From: Nonomuraea lactucae
GTDB taxonomy: Bacteria; Actinomycetota; Actinomycetes; Streptosporangiales; Streptosporangiaceae
Length of the DNA stretch: 40,223 bases
NCBI RefSeq assembly: GCF_003313395.1
Contig: NZ_QNFZ01000289.1
Location: 1 to 40,223, forward strand
Reading direction: 5' to 3'
A model generated the notes under the pieces. The model was not told the DNA's origin, made no database searches, and was given only the letters and a program-made list of their open reading frames with translations. Positions 18,612-27,020 of the stretch are shown here, one piece after another; position 1 is the first letter of the stretch; every line of letters begins with the position of its first letter. The position numbers and the translations under genes were made by a program.

Positions 18612-19470
18612 GCCCTCCTCCGACCGACTGGGCTACCTGCTGGTGGCCCCGACCGTGCTCATCCTGCTGTCCATCACCGCGTTCCCGCTGGCCTACAACC
18701 TGTGGAACTCCCTCCGCCACGTCGTGCTGACCGATCCCTCCAGCGCCGGCTTCGCCGGCCTGGAGAACTACCGGGCGCTGCTCGGCGACCCCCAGTTCGC
18801 CCAGGTGCTGGCGAGGACCTCGCTCTTCACCGTCGTCTCGGTTTCGGTGCAGATGGCTGTGGGGCTCATGGTCGCGCTCGTCCTGCACCGGCGATTCCGA
18901 GGGCGCGGCCTGGTGCGGGCCGCGGTGCTGATCCCGTGGGCGGTGCCGACCGTGGTGGCCGCGATCTCGTGGAAGACCATGCTGGATCCGCAGAGCGGGG
19001 TCCTGTCGTTCCTGTTCGGGGTGGACACCGCCTGGCTGGCGGGCGAGTGGACGGCGTGGATCGCGATCGCGGTCGCCGACGGCTGGAAGACCGTGCCGTT
19101 CGTGGCGATCATCCTGCTCGCCGGCCTTCAGGTCATCCCCGGCGACATCTACGAGGCGGCCCGGGTCGACGGCTCCGGCGCCTGGCACGCTTTCTGGAAG
19201 CTCACCCTCCCGCTGCTCAAGCCCGCCCTAATGGTGGCGCTGATCTTCCGTACGCTCTCCGCGCTTCTGATCTTCGATGTGATCTTCATCCTGACCGGAG
19301 GCGGTCCGGGCGACACGACCGAGACGCTGTCCTACGTCACCTGGCGCGAGTTCCTCGTGGAGTCCGACTTCGGCGGGGGCGGGGCCGTCTCCGTCCTCAT
19401 GCTCGTGCTGTCGCTCGTCATCGCCGGGGCCTACACCCGCCTGTTCCGCCTCGACCGGCGGGAGGGATGA
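18604..19470 (+). CDS. CUT1 sugar ABC transporter permease (MalF-like)
   Basis: The 288-residue product has six predicted membrane helices and the cytoplasmic EAA loop EAARVDGSGAWHAFWKLTLPLLKPA, which docks the ATPase. DIIFILTGGGPGDTTETLSYVTWREF is the typical last loop of the first permease of this family. ATG 18604 overlaps the receptor gene; the second permease starts one base after its stop. No ATPase gene of this class is in the operon. Confidence 0.93.
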   Translation: MARPSSDRLGYLLVAPTVLILLSITAFPLAYNLWNSLRHVVLTDPSSAGFAGLENYRALLGDPQFAQVLARTSLFTVVSVSVQMAVGLMVALVLHRRFRGRGLVRAAVLIPWAVPTVVAAISWKTMLDPQSGVLSFLFGVDTAWLAGEWTAWIAIAVADGWKTVPFVAIILLAGLQVIPGDIYEAARVDGSGAWHAFWKLTLPLLKPALMVALIFRTLSALLIFDVIFILTGGGPGDTTETLSYVTWREFLVESDFGGGGAVSVLMLVLSLVIAGAYTRLFRLDRREG

Positions 19471-19471
19471 C

Positions 19472-20326
19472 ATGAGGGCCACCGGACACGGAAGGCGTAA
19501 AGCGCGAGCCCTCCCCCGTGCCGGGTTCGCGCTGCTCGTCGCCGCGATCCTCGTCTCCTCGCTGCTGCCGTTCCTGTGGATCCTGCGGACCTCCCTGATG
19601 AGTTCGCGGGAGTTCTCGGGAGGGGTGGCCGGCCTCCTGCCGGCCGACCTCACGTTCTCCAGCTACGCGGAGAACTTCGCCGACGAGACCTTCCTGCGCT
19701 CCCTCGGCAACAGCATCCTCATCTGCCTGGCCAGCACGGTGCTGTCCGTCCTCCTCGCGACCCTGGCCGGATACGCGCTGGCGCGGCTGAGGATCCGGGG
19801 CGCCGGGATCATCCTGGGATTCGTGCTGCTCGCCGGCTTCTTCCCGGTGCTGGCCATGGTCGGCCCGCTGTTCCTGGTCTACCGGGAGCTGGGCCTGCTC
19901 GACTCGCCGGCAGGTCTGGTCATCGCCTACATGGTCTACACGCTGCCGCTCGCGACCTGGCTGCTGAAGAACTTCTTCGACCAGATACCCGGCAGCCTGG
20001 AGGAGGCCGCCATGGTCGACGGCGCCACCAGGCTGCAGGTGCTGTGGCGGGTCGTCGTCCCGGTGGCGCTGCCCGCGGTCTTCACAGCCGCGATCCTCTC
20101 CTTCATCCTGGCGTGGAACGATTTCGCCTTCGCGGTGTCGTTCCTGCAGACCCCCAGCGAGTTCACGGCGCCGCAGGCGATCGTGAACTTCGGCCAGAGC
20201 CAGTTCCAGATCTTCTACAACCGGATCGACGCCGCTGTGGTCGTCATCACCCTGCCCGTCGTCCTGCTCGTCCTGTTCGCTCAGCGGCGGATCGTCTCTG
20301 GGCTGACCGCCGGGGCGGTCAAGTAA
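19472..20326 (+). CDS. CUT1 sugar ABC transporter permease (MalG-like)
   Basis: The 284-residue product has six predicted helices, an N-terminal LPFLWILRTSLMSSREF block and the EAA loop LEEAAMVDGATRLQVLWRVVVPVALPA. SFILAWNDFAFAVSFL is the usual MalG-type late segment. It pairs with the preceding permease. As no ATPase is encoded here, a shared multi-sugar ATPase of the MsiK type encoded elsewhere is expected, as known in Streptomyces; this is inference. Confidence 0.93.
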   Translation: MRATGHGRRKARALPRAGFALLVAAILVSSLLPFLWILRTSLMSSREFSGGVAGLLPADLTFSSYAENFADETFLRSLGNSILICLASTVLSVLLATLAGYALARLRIRGAGIILGFVLLAGFFPVLAMVGPLFLVYRELGLLDSPAGLVIAYMVYTLPLATWLLKNFFDQIPGSLEEAAMVDGATRLQVLWRVVVPVALPAVFTAAILSFILAWNDFAFAVSFLQTPSEFTAPQAIVNFGQSQFQIFYNRIDAAVVVITLPVVLLVLFAQRRIVSGLTAGAVK

Positions 20327-20335
20327 GGAGCTTCC

Positions 20336-22552
20336 TTGACCATCGACTTCCGACACGCTCCGGACAGTAGCTGGACGCTGATCTGCCGGCCGGACGACCC
20401 GCACAAGACCCTCGTACGGGAGGACGGGGCGCTGCTCTACGGATTTCACGCGAGCGCCTTCGACGCCTGGCACTTCGACGCCGTCGTGGAACTGTCCGCA
20501 CAGACGACGCACACCCCGGTCCGCGTCACCCAACGGACGGAGTCCGCCCGCCGGGCGATCGTCCACACCGTCGTCGAGTACCCCAACCAGACCCTGAAGC
20601 TCACCGCGTTCGCCGGGTACGGCTCAGGCCGCCACGACATCGTCCTGTGGACCGTCACCGCCTCCGCCGAAGTGCTCACCGGCCTGCGCGTCGACGCCTA
20701 TCTACGGGGCTCGAGGCTGGCCGGCGCGGGCGCGGCCCCCCACCACCGGGTCTACGCCGTGCCGGAGACGCCCGCACCGGTCACCGCCGACTGGACCGAC
20801 GGCCTGCCGACCGTGGACAGCGTCCCGGACGGGTCCTGGAGCCTGTCGTCGCTCGGCCACCCCCTCGTCGGCGTCTACGCCCGCGGTTTCCGCCCCGCCA
20901 GCGGCCTGATGACCCGGCCGGTCGTGCTCATGCCGGGCGAGAGCGTCAGCGGGGCCATAGTCGTGCCGCTGGACGGCGGCGGCGAGCCGGACCTCCCCCG
21001 GGCGCGGTCCATGCTGCTGGACGAACGCCGCTACTGGGACGCCCTCGAAGTGCAGCCGCTCGCCCTGGAGGTGCCGGACCCGGACGTCCAGGACATGCTC
21101 ACGGCCTCTGCCCGCAACATGCTCCAGGCGAGGGAGCTGGAGGACGGCCTGCCGGTGCTCCACGTCGGCCCCACCATCTACCGCGGCCTGTGGCTGGTCG
21201 ACGGGCACTTCCTGCTGGAGGCCGCCCGCTACCTCGGCCTGGACGACACTGCGGACGCCGGGCTCGATGTGCTGATGCGCCGTGTCAAGCCCGACGGGTC
21301 GATCATCCAGCTCGCCCACGAGCCGCACATCAAGGAGACCGGCATCGCCATCGCCACGATGGTCAGGCAGGCGCAGCTGACCGGTGACCTCGACGGGCTC
21401 AGGCGTCGCTGGCCCACTGTCCTGGGCGCCGTCGCACACATCGCCGAGCTGCGCGCGAAGGCCGCCGCCCTGCCCGCCGACCATCCCCTGCACGGGCTGC
21501 TCCCCGAGGCGTTCGGCGACGGCGGCCTCGGCGGCTCCCGGCCCGAGTACACGACCGCGGCCTGGCTGCTCATCGGACTCAAGAACGCCGCGATGGGCGC
21601 CCGGATGCTCGGTGAAGAGGCCGGCGAGCTCGACGGCGCCTACCAGGACCTGCTCGACACCTTCAAGAAGTCGGCAGCCGCGCAGCGCCGGCTCACGCCC
21701 GACGGCAGCCTGCACTACCTGCCGATGGCGCCGGGCGGCGACGGCACACATCAGTTCCTGCCGCACGCCGAGGAGCACGACGTGCCGCCCTGGCGGGCCG
21801 TCCAGCCGGAGACCGCCACCTGGGCGCTCTGCCACGCCGTATGGCCCGGCGAGGTCTTCGCCCCCGACGACACCGTGGTCACCGACCTGCTGTCGCTCCT
21901 GGAGTCCAGGGACGGGCGGCAGGGCATCCCGGCCACCACCGGCTGGCTGCCTTACCGTGCCGTCTGGACCTACGCGGCGTCCTTCGCGGCCCACGCCTTC
22001 CTGTACGGCGGGCGGCCCGGCAAGGCGGCCGACTACCTGTACGGGTTCGCGAACCACGCCTCCCCGACCCGCGTCTGGCGCGAGGAGCAGCCCTTCACCG
22101 GCAGCGGACACCCGCAGATCTGCGGCGACATGCCGCACAACTGGGCCTCCGCCGAGTTCGTCCGGCTGGTGCGCCACATGCTGGTCTTCGAACGCGGCGA
22201 CGGGCTCGACCTGCTGCCCGGCGTCCCGCGGGGCTGGGTCGAGCCCGGGTCGGCCATCCGCGTGGAGCGGACGCCCACCCGCTTCGGGCGCGTCACGCTC
22301 GACGCACGCGCGAGCGAGGAGGCCCTTGAGGTGCGTGTTTCCCGCGAGGCAGCGCCGGGCCCGGACCCGGTTTCCCGCGGTGATACAGCGGTGCCGGGGC
22401 AGGTGACCGCCACCCTCCGCCTCCCGGCCGCGTTCGCCGGCGAGGTGAGGGTGGACGGCGTGACCGTCCGGCCGTACCCCTCCGTCCGGCTGCGGCTGGG
22501 GGACGGCGCCGACGTCCACGTGGTCGCCTCGCGTCGTCCCTCCTCCGCTTAG
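20336..22552 (+). CDS. Six-hairpin glycosidase-like protein, cytosolic
   Basis: A 738-residue protein without signal peptide. Residues 1-230 look like an antiparallel beta-sandwich; residues about 235-600 are an (alpha/alpha)6-barrel type region (NMLQARELEDGLPVLHVGP, TIYRGLWLVDGHFLLEAARYLGLDDTA, then LPYRAVWTYAASFAAHAFLYGGRPG and HASPTRVWREEQPF); a C-terminal beta domain follows. This resembles rhamnosidase-like or related inverting hydrolases, but I cannot assign a family. Candidate acids are the Asp/Glu residues in WLVDGHF and WREEQPF. TTG 20336 with AGGAG upstream is the start. Being last in the operon and intracellular, it probably cuts oligosaccharides brought in by the CUT1 importer. 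Confidence 0.75.
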   Translation: MTIDFRHAPDSSWTLICRPDDPHKTLVREDGALLYGFHASAFDAWHFDAVVELSAQTTHTPVRVTQRTESARRAIVHTVVEYPNQTLKLTAFAGYGSGRHDIVLWTVTASAEVLTGLRVDAYLRGSRLAGAGAAPHHRVYAVPETPAPVTADWTDGLPTVDSVPDGSWSLSSLGHPLVGVYARGFRPASGLMTRPVVLMPGESVSGAIVVPLDGGGEPDLPRARSMLLDERRYWDALEVQPLALEVPDPDVQDMLTASARNMLQARELEDGLPVLHVGPTIYRGLWLVDGHFLLEAARYLGLDDTADAGLDVLMRRVKPDGSIIQLAHEPHIKETGIAIATMVRQAQLTGDLDGLRRRWPTVLGAVAHIAELRAKAAALPADHPLHGLLPEAFGDGGLGGSRPEYTTAAWLLIGLKNAAMGARMLGEEAGELDGAYQDLLDTFKKSAAAQRRLTPDGSLHYLPMAPGGDGTHQFLPHAEEHDVPPWRAVQPETATWALCHAVWPGEVFAPDDTVVTDLLSLLESRDGRQGIPATTGWLPYRAVWTYAASFAAHAFLYGGRPGKAADYLYGFANHASPTRVWREEQPFTGSGHPQICGDMPHNWASAEFVRLVRHMLVFERGDGLDLLPGVPRGWVEPGSAIRVERTPTRFGRVTLDARASEEALEVRVSREAAPGPDPVSRGDTAVPGQVTATLRLPAAFAGEVRVDGVTVRPYPSVRLRLGDGADVHVVASRRPSSA

Positions 22553-22705
22553 ATCCAGATCCGCGCTTCGGGCGTGCTCGCGTGAATGAGAATCAGTGAG
22601 TGTGTTGCCCGCTGACGTCGGTTCACCTTGGCTGGTGCAAACTTTGGGGCTCCGCGGGCGGCACACGCGTCTTGATCAGCACGTTGCGATGAGGGGCGGG
22701 ACGGT

Positions 22706-23206
22706 ATGCAGGTGCTCTATGCGCGGCGATCGATGTCGGCAAGGACGAGATCGCCGTGGCGCTGCGCACTCCGGGTGACGGCCCGCAGGGGCGGATCACG
22801 ATCAAGCGTACGTACAAGACGTTCTACGCGGTGCTCAGGGAAGCCGCCCGCTGGCTGGCCGGCCAGGACGTGACCCACGTGGCGATGGAGGCCACGGGGA
22901 TCTACAGCACGCCGGTCTGCCACGCCATGATCGAGCATGGCGGGTTCGAGCAGGTGCTGGTGTGCAATCCCGGGCACGTCAAGAACGTGCCCGGGCATAA
23001 GACCGACTACGCCGACGCCGAATGGCTGGCGCAACTGCTGGAGTGCGGGCTGCTGAATGCCTCCTTCATCCCCAGCGCCGCGGTCAAGGCCGCCCGGGAT
23101 GTGCTGCGGTATCGCACCAAGGTGGTGCAACAGCGCACCTCGGGGTCGGGCCGATGGCCGCCGCCCAGATCATCGGCGAAATCGGTGTCAGCCCGCAGGA
23201 GTTCTT
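22706..23206 (+). mobile_element. IS110-family transposase remnant
   Basis: Two frame breaks and a large internal deletion mark a dead element. ATG 22706 starts MQVLY, then a slip in the GCGC run near 22721 moves to the frame AAIDVGKDEIAVALRTPG. The N-terminal DEDD RuvC-like domain continues through THVAMEATGIYSTPVC, VLVCNPGHVKNVPGHKTDY and DVLRYRTKVVQQRTS (to 23141). At 23142 the frame jumps to GVGPMAAAQIIGEIGVSPQEFF, the start of the C-terminal Tnp domain, so roughly 200 codons between are missing. The rest of that domain, with the catalytic Ser, is lost. The 150 bases upstream (22553-22705) could be the element's left end, where IS110 elements encode a bridge RNA; no structure can be confirmed by eye. 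Confidence 0.8.
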
Positions 23207-23400
23207 CGCCAGGGCGGCCAAACGCGAGGACTACTTCACCACCCGCAAAGACCACGAGAAGGAAACCCAGCGGCTGATCGCCTGGGAGGACTCCGGCCGC
23301 AGTGATCGCGCCTTCGAACTCGGCGAGGTCTGTGAGCGCGTCTCCCGCCTCGACGACACCCTGATCGCTCTGGGTTGGTTTCTCCAGCTCGGCCCCAATG
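23207..23400 (+). pseudogene. Coding fragment of unknown origin fused behind the transposase scrap
   Basis: In the same frame as the transposase C-terminal scrap, 23207-23400 reads ARAAKREDYFTTRKDHEKET, then QRLIAWEDSGRSDRAFELGE and VCERVSRLDDTLIALGWFL. The third positions are mostly G or C, so it was probably once coding, but it does not look like an IS110 C-terminus. I do not recognise it. Charged and helical in character, it could be a piece of a regulatory or conflict-system protein. Confidence 0.35.
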
Positions 23401-23418
23401 GGCCGGCGTTCAACTGGA

Positions 23419-23529
23419 GGCTGCCTCGCCACCGCCGGCAACGACAAAACAGCGCGGATCTGGGACACCACCAACGGCACCGAACTCTCCATCACTCACG
23501 CCACGTCCCTCAGCGGCGTGGCCTTCAGC
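23419..23529 (+). pseudogene. WD40 repeat fragment
   Basis: In a different frame from the preceding fragment, the bases encode GCLATAGNDKTARIWDTTNG, then TELSITHATSLSGVAFS. This is one WD40 blade, with the GNDKTARIWD signature and the start of the next (VAFS). Nothing of the rest of a propeller remains. WD40 repeats with such regular actinobacterial spacing commonly sit at the C-terminus of kinase, NACHT or caspase-type proteins. 23530-23614 holds nothing further. Confidence 0.6.
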
Positions 23530-23614
23530 ACCATCACCTCGGGCACTCCCGCGCATACATCTCTGGCAATTGCCCGAGTGACAGCGGTTTCGCCGCGGGG
23601 CAGCGAGAACGGGG

Positions 23615-24468
23615 CTATCCGGTCACGGGCTCGTTCTCGGGCCGGGTGGATCGCAGGGCGTTCAGGGCGGCGCCGGGCTCGTCGGCGAAGAAGCGGATCA
23701 CGCTGACCTCCGCCCGGCGGCCGAGCGGCCGGACGACGGTGACCGGTACGGCCAGTTCGACGACCACGTTGGTCTGGGAGGACACCGCGACGGCGAGCCG
23801 CCCGTCCGCCACCGAGACCATGCTCTTCTCGTTGTAGTTGCGGGACAGCCGGGCGGAGGAGATCAGCTCGCGTGGGACGCGCACGTCCAGGTACTCGCCG
23901 AACCGGACGCGCAGTTCCTCGGCGGAGACCAGTGGGGCCGGACGGCGCCGGAGGCGCCGAGCGCCACCGCTAACAGCACGCCGTAGACGTCGAGCACCAG
24001 CACCGAGACGCGCACCGGGCTGGGCACGTCGAGGGAGACGAGCAGCAGGTCGATGCCGGCCGTCTCCACCACCATCAGGAACAGCATGATCAGCAGGCTC
24101 GGCGCCTGCTCCTTCGCGTACGGCACCGCGACGGCCCCGGCCGGCAGCCGCTCGCGCCGCCGCAGGGCGAACAGCGCGATGCTCACCAGGCCCTTCAGCT
24201 CGAACTCCACGAGCCTGCGCACCCGCACGGGCACCAGCTGATCCACGGTCGCGGACAGCGCCGCCCGCCGCCCGGCTCCACCCCGCCGCCCGCTCCCGTA
24301 CAGCCGGTACGCGACCACCGCCGCGAGGCAGAGCACCAGCGCGGCCACCGCCTCGGCCGCCACGACCGCGGGGGCGGGAAGCGGCGTGCCGGAGGCGACC
24401 AGGATCACGAGGAGCAGCTCGGCGGGGACGACGGCGTAGAGGGCGGCACGCGCCAGCCTGAGCGTCAC
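23615..24468 (-). pseudogene. Membrane protein with N-terminal helices, single-base frameshift
   Basis: From GTG 24468 (GGAGG five bases upstream) the frame encodes membrane helices (RAALYAVVPAELLLVILVAS, PAVVAAEAVAALVLCLAAVVAYRLYG), a basic loop, a third and fourth hydrophobic stretch (QAPSLLIMLFLMVVETAGID, VSVLVLDVYGVLLAVALGA), and VRPH. Just after, near 23931-23936, one C is missing; in the next frame the protein continues LVSAEELRVRFGEYLDVRVP and on to the stop at 23615, including VADGRLAVAVSSQTNVVVEL. Together about 284 residues would be made. The family is not recognised. It is either a recent pseudogene or a sequencing error in a C run. Confidence 0.7.
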
Positions 24469-24544
24469 GGCCCCTCCTTCAGCAAGATCACGATCAGCCG
24501 CATGCCCCCATTGGATACGTTGACGCCGCGACAAGGTCAAGCCT

Positions 24545-24561
24545 GCCCGGCGTAGCCGGGC
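24545..24561. other. Perfect 7-bp hairpin in the intergenic gap
   Basis: GCCCGGC-GTA-GCCGGGC lies in the 306-base gap between the divergent membrane-protein and reductase genes. No T tract follows on either strand. Its role is unclear. Apart from this and the operator at 24645 I see nothing definite in the gap. Confidence 0.3.
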
Positions 24562-24644
24562 GGGGAGCCGACCCCTGCCAACGCCCCCCGTTGCCTCGCC
24601 TCTTGCCCGGTGCCGCTCCCCGGGATTAACCTCACGGTGTTCAT

Positions 24645-24658
24645 ACCGACCAGTCGGT
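24645..24658. promoter_or_regulatory. TetR-type operator upstream of the reductase gene
   Basis: ACCGAC-CA-GTCGGT is a perfect 6+6 palindrome, in the form bound by many TetR/AcrR repressors. A near-copy lies before the SalK-like gene at 26689. It is 117 bases before the reductase start. No TetR gene is in the window, so the regulator must be encoded elsewhere. Confidence 0.55.
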
Positions 24659-24774
24659 TTGATCAGGGAGGAGGCCGACCGGCCCCCTCCACTGCACGGC
24701 GGCCCCGCGACCCGCCGCCGCAGGTACGGGACCGCACCCACACGCGGGCACCGCCGACATGAGGAGCCGTCCAG

Positions 24775-25788
24775 ATGAGCCGCACCAATCACCAGTACCG
24801 GCTCGCCGCACGACCTGTCGGGCTGCCGAGGCCCACCGACTGGGAGTACGTCGAGGAACCGGTCGCCGAGCCCGGCGAGGGCGAAGTGCTGATCAAGGTG
24901 CTGTACCTCTCGCTGGACCCGGCCATGCGCGGCTGGATGAACGAGGGCAGGTCCTACGTCCGCCCCGTGGAAATCGCGGAGGTCATGCGCGCGGGCGGCG
25001 TGGGCCGCGTGATCGCCTCCCGCCACCCGCGGTTCGCCGTGGGCGACCACGTGTCGGGCGCGCTCCATGTGCAGGAGTACTGCCTGTCGGACGGCCGCGG
25101 TCTGACCAAGGTCGATCCGGCGCTGGCGCCGCTGCCGGTGCACCTGGGTGTCCTGGGCTCGCCGGGCATGACCGCCTACTTCGGCCTGCTCGACATCGGA
25201 CGGCCCGAGCCCGGGCAGACCGTCGTCGTCTCCGGCGCGGCCGGGGCGGTCGGCAGCGTGGTGGGGCAGATCGCCAAGATCAAGGGATGCCGGGTCATCG
25301 GCATCGCGGGCGGTGAGCGCAAGTGCCGTCTGGTCGTGGAGGAGTTCGGCTTCGACGCGTGCGTCGACTACAAGTCCGAGGACGTGCGCAAGGCTCTGCG
25401 CGAGGTGGCGCCCGAGGGCGTGGACGTCTACTTCGACAACGTCGGCGGTGACATCCTCGACGCCGCGCTGACCCGTCTGGCGCGGGGCGCCCGGGTCGTC
25501 ATCTGCGGCGCGATCTCGCAGTACAACGCCACCGAGCAGGTCAAGGGCCCGGCCAACTACATGTCGCTGCTGGTGAACCGTGCCTCCATGACGGGAATGG
25601 TGGTCTTCGACTACGCCGACCGGTACCCCGAGGCCGCCGCCGAGTTGGCCGAGTGGCTGTCGGCCGGGAAGCTGCGGTCACTGGTGGACGTGGTGGACGG
25701 GGGCGTGCAGGCGTTCCCCGACACCCTGCTGCGGCTGTTCAGGGGCGACAACACCGGCAAGCTCGTTCTCAAGCTGGCGGACGGGTGA
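24775..25788 (+). CDS. NADP-dependent oxidoreductase, zinc-independent MDR family (CurA-like)
   Basis: The 337-residue product resembles alkenal/enone reductases: the N-terminal YVEEPVAEPGEGEVLIKVLYLSLDPAMRGWM is typical; no catalytic zinc ligands are present; the Rossmann motif is SGAAGAVGSVVGQIAKIKG; FDNVGGDILDAAL and ISQYN follow as in CurA and leukotriene B4 dehydrogenase relatives. It would reduce conjugated C=C bonds of aldehydes or ketones with NADPH. ATG 24775 has GAGGAG upstream. Its promoter holds a TetR-type palindrome shared with the convergent gene at 25799. Confidence 0.92.
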   Translation: MSRTNHQYRLAARPVGLPRPTDWEYVEEPVAEPGEGEVLIKVLYLSLDPAMRGWMNEGRSYVRPVEIAEVMRAGGVGRVIASRHPRFAVGDHVSGALHVQEYCLSDGRGLTKVDPALAPLPVHLGVLGSPGMTAYFGLLDIGRPEPGQTVVVSGAAGAVGSVVGQIAKIKGCRVIGIAGGERKCRLVVEEFGFDACVDYKSEDVRKALREVAPEGVDVYFDNVGGDILDAALTRLARGARVVICGAISQYNATEQVKGPANYMSLLVNRASMTGMVVFDYADRYPEAAAELAEWLSAGKLRSLVDVVDGGVQAFPDTLLRLFRGDNTGKLVLKLADG

Positions 25789-25798
25789 GGGCTCGACC

Positions 25799-26644
25799 CT
25801 ATTCGGACAGGAGTTTCCGGAAGGCTTCCTGGTTGAGGAGTCCGGAGTCGACGACGGCGCTGCCGAAGGGGCGGGCCAGTTCGGCCAGGCGCTCGCAGCC
25901 GTCCTCGCCCAGGGCGGCGTAGGCGGGCACGGCGAGGGCGTCCGTACGGTCTTCGATGTGCTGGCGCAGGGCCTTGCCCTCGGCGCTGAGCGCCTCCCCG
26001 TCGAGGAGGCCGCGGGTGCGAAGGCGTTCCACCGCGGCGGCCCATTCCTCCTCAGGCCAGGCGCGGCTGACCCTGAGCACGACGGAGGGAACCTCGCCGC
26101 TGGCGCCGTGCAGCACCAGGGCCTCCAGACCGTCGATGCCCTCGCTGAGCAGTGCCGCGATGTGGCCGTCTCCCCGGAACTCGCGCAACAGGGTCTGGGC
26201 ATGCCACAACTGCTGGACCGGCTCGCCCGGCCAGGGCAGGGCGGCATGGGCGGCGAACAGGGGCCGGCCCTGCGGATGCTCGCAGGCCGCCAGGGCGGCC
26301 CGCCGCGTGAGGCCGACGATCTCGTCCAATCCGTCGAGCTCGTGGATCCCGGCCCGGCGGAGAGCCTCGGAGGCGGCGTCGAACCGGGCGGCCAACATCT
26401 GCTCGGGGGTGACCACCTCCCAGGCGGAGGGCAGTGCCTGCCGTACGAGAGCGGGGCAGAAGTTGTAGAAGGTCCCGATGATCAGCTCCGCCGACGCGCG
26501 GCCGAGCGGCGCGCCCCGGGAGGCGAAGTAGCCGGCCCTGCCCTTGAGCCCCAGATCGGCGTACCGCCGCACGGCCTCGGGCACGAAGTAGATCATGCCG
26601 TGCACGGGTTCCAGGCGACGCCATGCCTGTCGTACTGCCTTCAC
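25799..26644 (-). CDS. SalK / SCO6745-like family protein
   Basis: A 281-residue, largely helical protein beginning AWRRLEPVHGMIYFVPEAVRRYADLGLKG, with GRAGYFASRGAPLGRASAEL and FYNFCPALV. This is the pattern of the actinobacterial SCO6745/SalK family, whose C-terminal half (AAAVERLRTRGLLDGEALSAEGKALRQHIEDRTD) looks like a winged helix of the MarR kind. Function is not established. GTG 26644 follows a GGGGG stretch. It converges on the reductase gene, and a TetR-like operator stands 45 bases upstream, so the two are probably co-regulated. Confidence 0.85.
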   Translation of the reverse strand: MKAVRQAWRRLEPVHGMIYFVPEAVRRYADLGLKGRAGYFASRGAPLGRASAELIIGTFYNFCPALVRQALPSAWEVVTPEQMLAARFDAASEALRRAGIHELDGLDEIVGLTRRAALAACEHPQGRPLFAAHAALPWPGEPVQQLWHAQTLLREFRGDGHIAALLSEGIDGLEALVLHGASGEVPSVVLRVSRAWPEEEWAAAVERLRTRGLLDGEALSAEGKALRQHIEDRTDALAVPAYAALGEDGCERLAELARPFGSAVVDSGLLNQEAFRKLLSE

Positions 26645-26688
26645 GCACTACCCCCTATGGGATTCGGCGAGGCGAGGCGACCCGCCAG

Positions 26689-26702
26689 ACCAACCAGTCG
26701 GT
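26689..26702. promoter_or_regulatory. TetR-type operator upstream of the SalK-like gene
   Basis: ACCAAC-CA-GTCGGT matches the palindrome at 24645 in 13 of 14 positions. Flanking bases also agree (ATACCGAC on the outer side in both). Its place just before the SalK-like gene fits repression. Confidence 0.5.
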
Positions 26703-27020
26703 ATCCAGAACTTAGTTCTGCGGAGTGCCGGCGTCAACGCTCTCGATCCAGACCTTCGCCCCCTTCCCCGCGTTACGTCCTCTGCCGGGAAGGGATCTGG
26801 GCAGCGCGCGGGCGATGGCGACCCGCACGACCATGCCGGACTCGCCGACCACGCCGGGCGTATCGCCCGCGTGCGGGGTCGCGCAGGTCGAGGGTCTAGG
26901 TCAGCCCGTCGTCCGGCACCTTCCACGACTTGGCCGGCCACGGGCGGAACGTCCCGTCGTCGGCCTTCGACGACGGGCGCGTCGAACCGGTCGTGATCGG
27001 CTGCGCGGGGATCAGGCGCC
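26703..27020 (-). other. Gene-less gap with possible C-terminal coding scraps
   Basis: No complete gene is recognised. On the minus strand a frame ending at 26896 (TAG) reads SSKADDGTFRPWPAKSWK and VPDDGLT with all-G/C third positions in its last 22 codons, as if it were the tail of a lost gene. A second frame ends at about 26711 with KVWIESVDAGTPQN. Neither has a recognisable family. The first lies directly downstream of the monooxygenase operon. Confidence 0.25.

Noticed and set aside
20702-22666. A 654-codon minus-strand open frame
   Set aside because: Antisense shadow of the six-hairpin glycosidase gene, without domain signals or a ribosome site.
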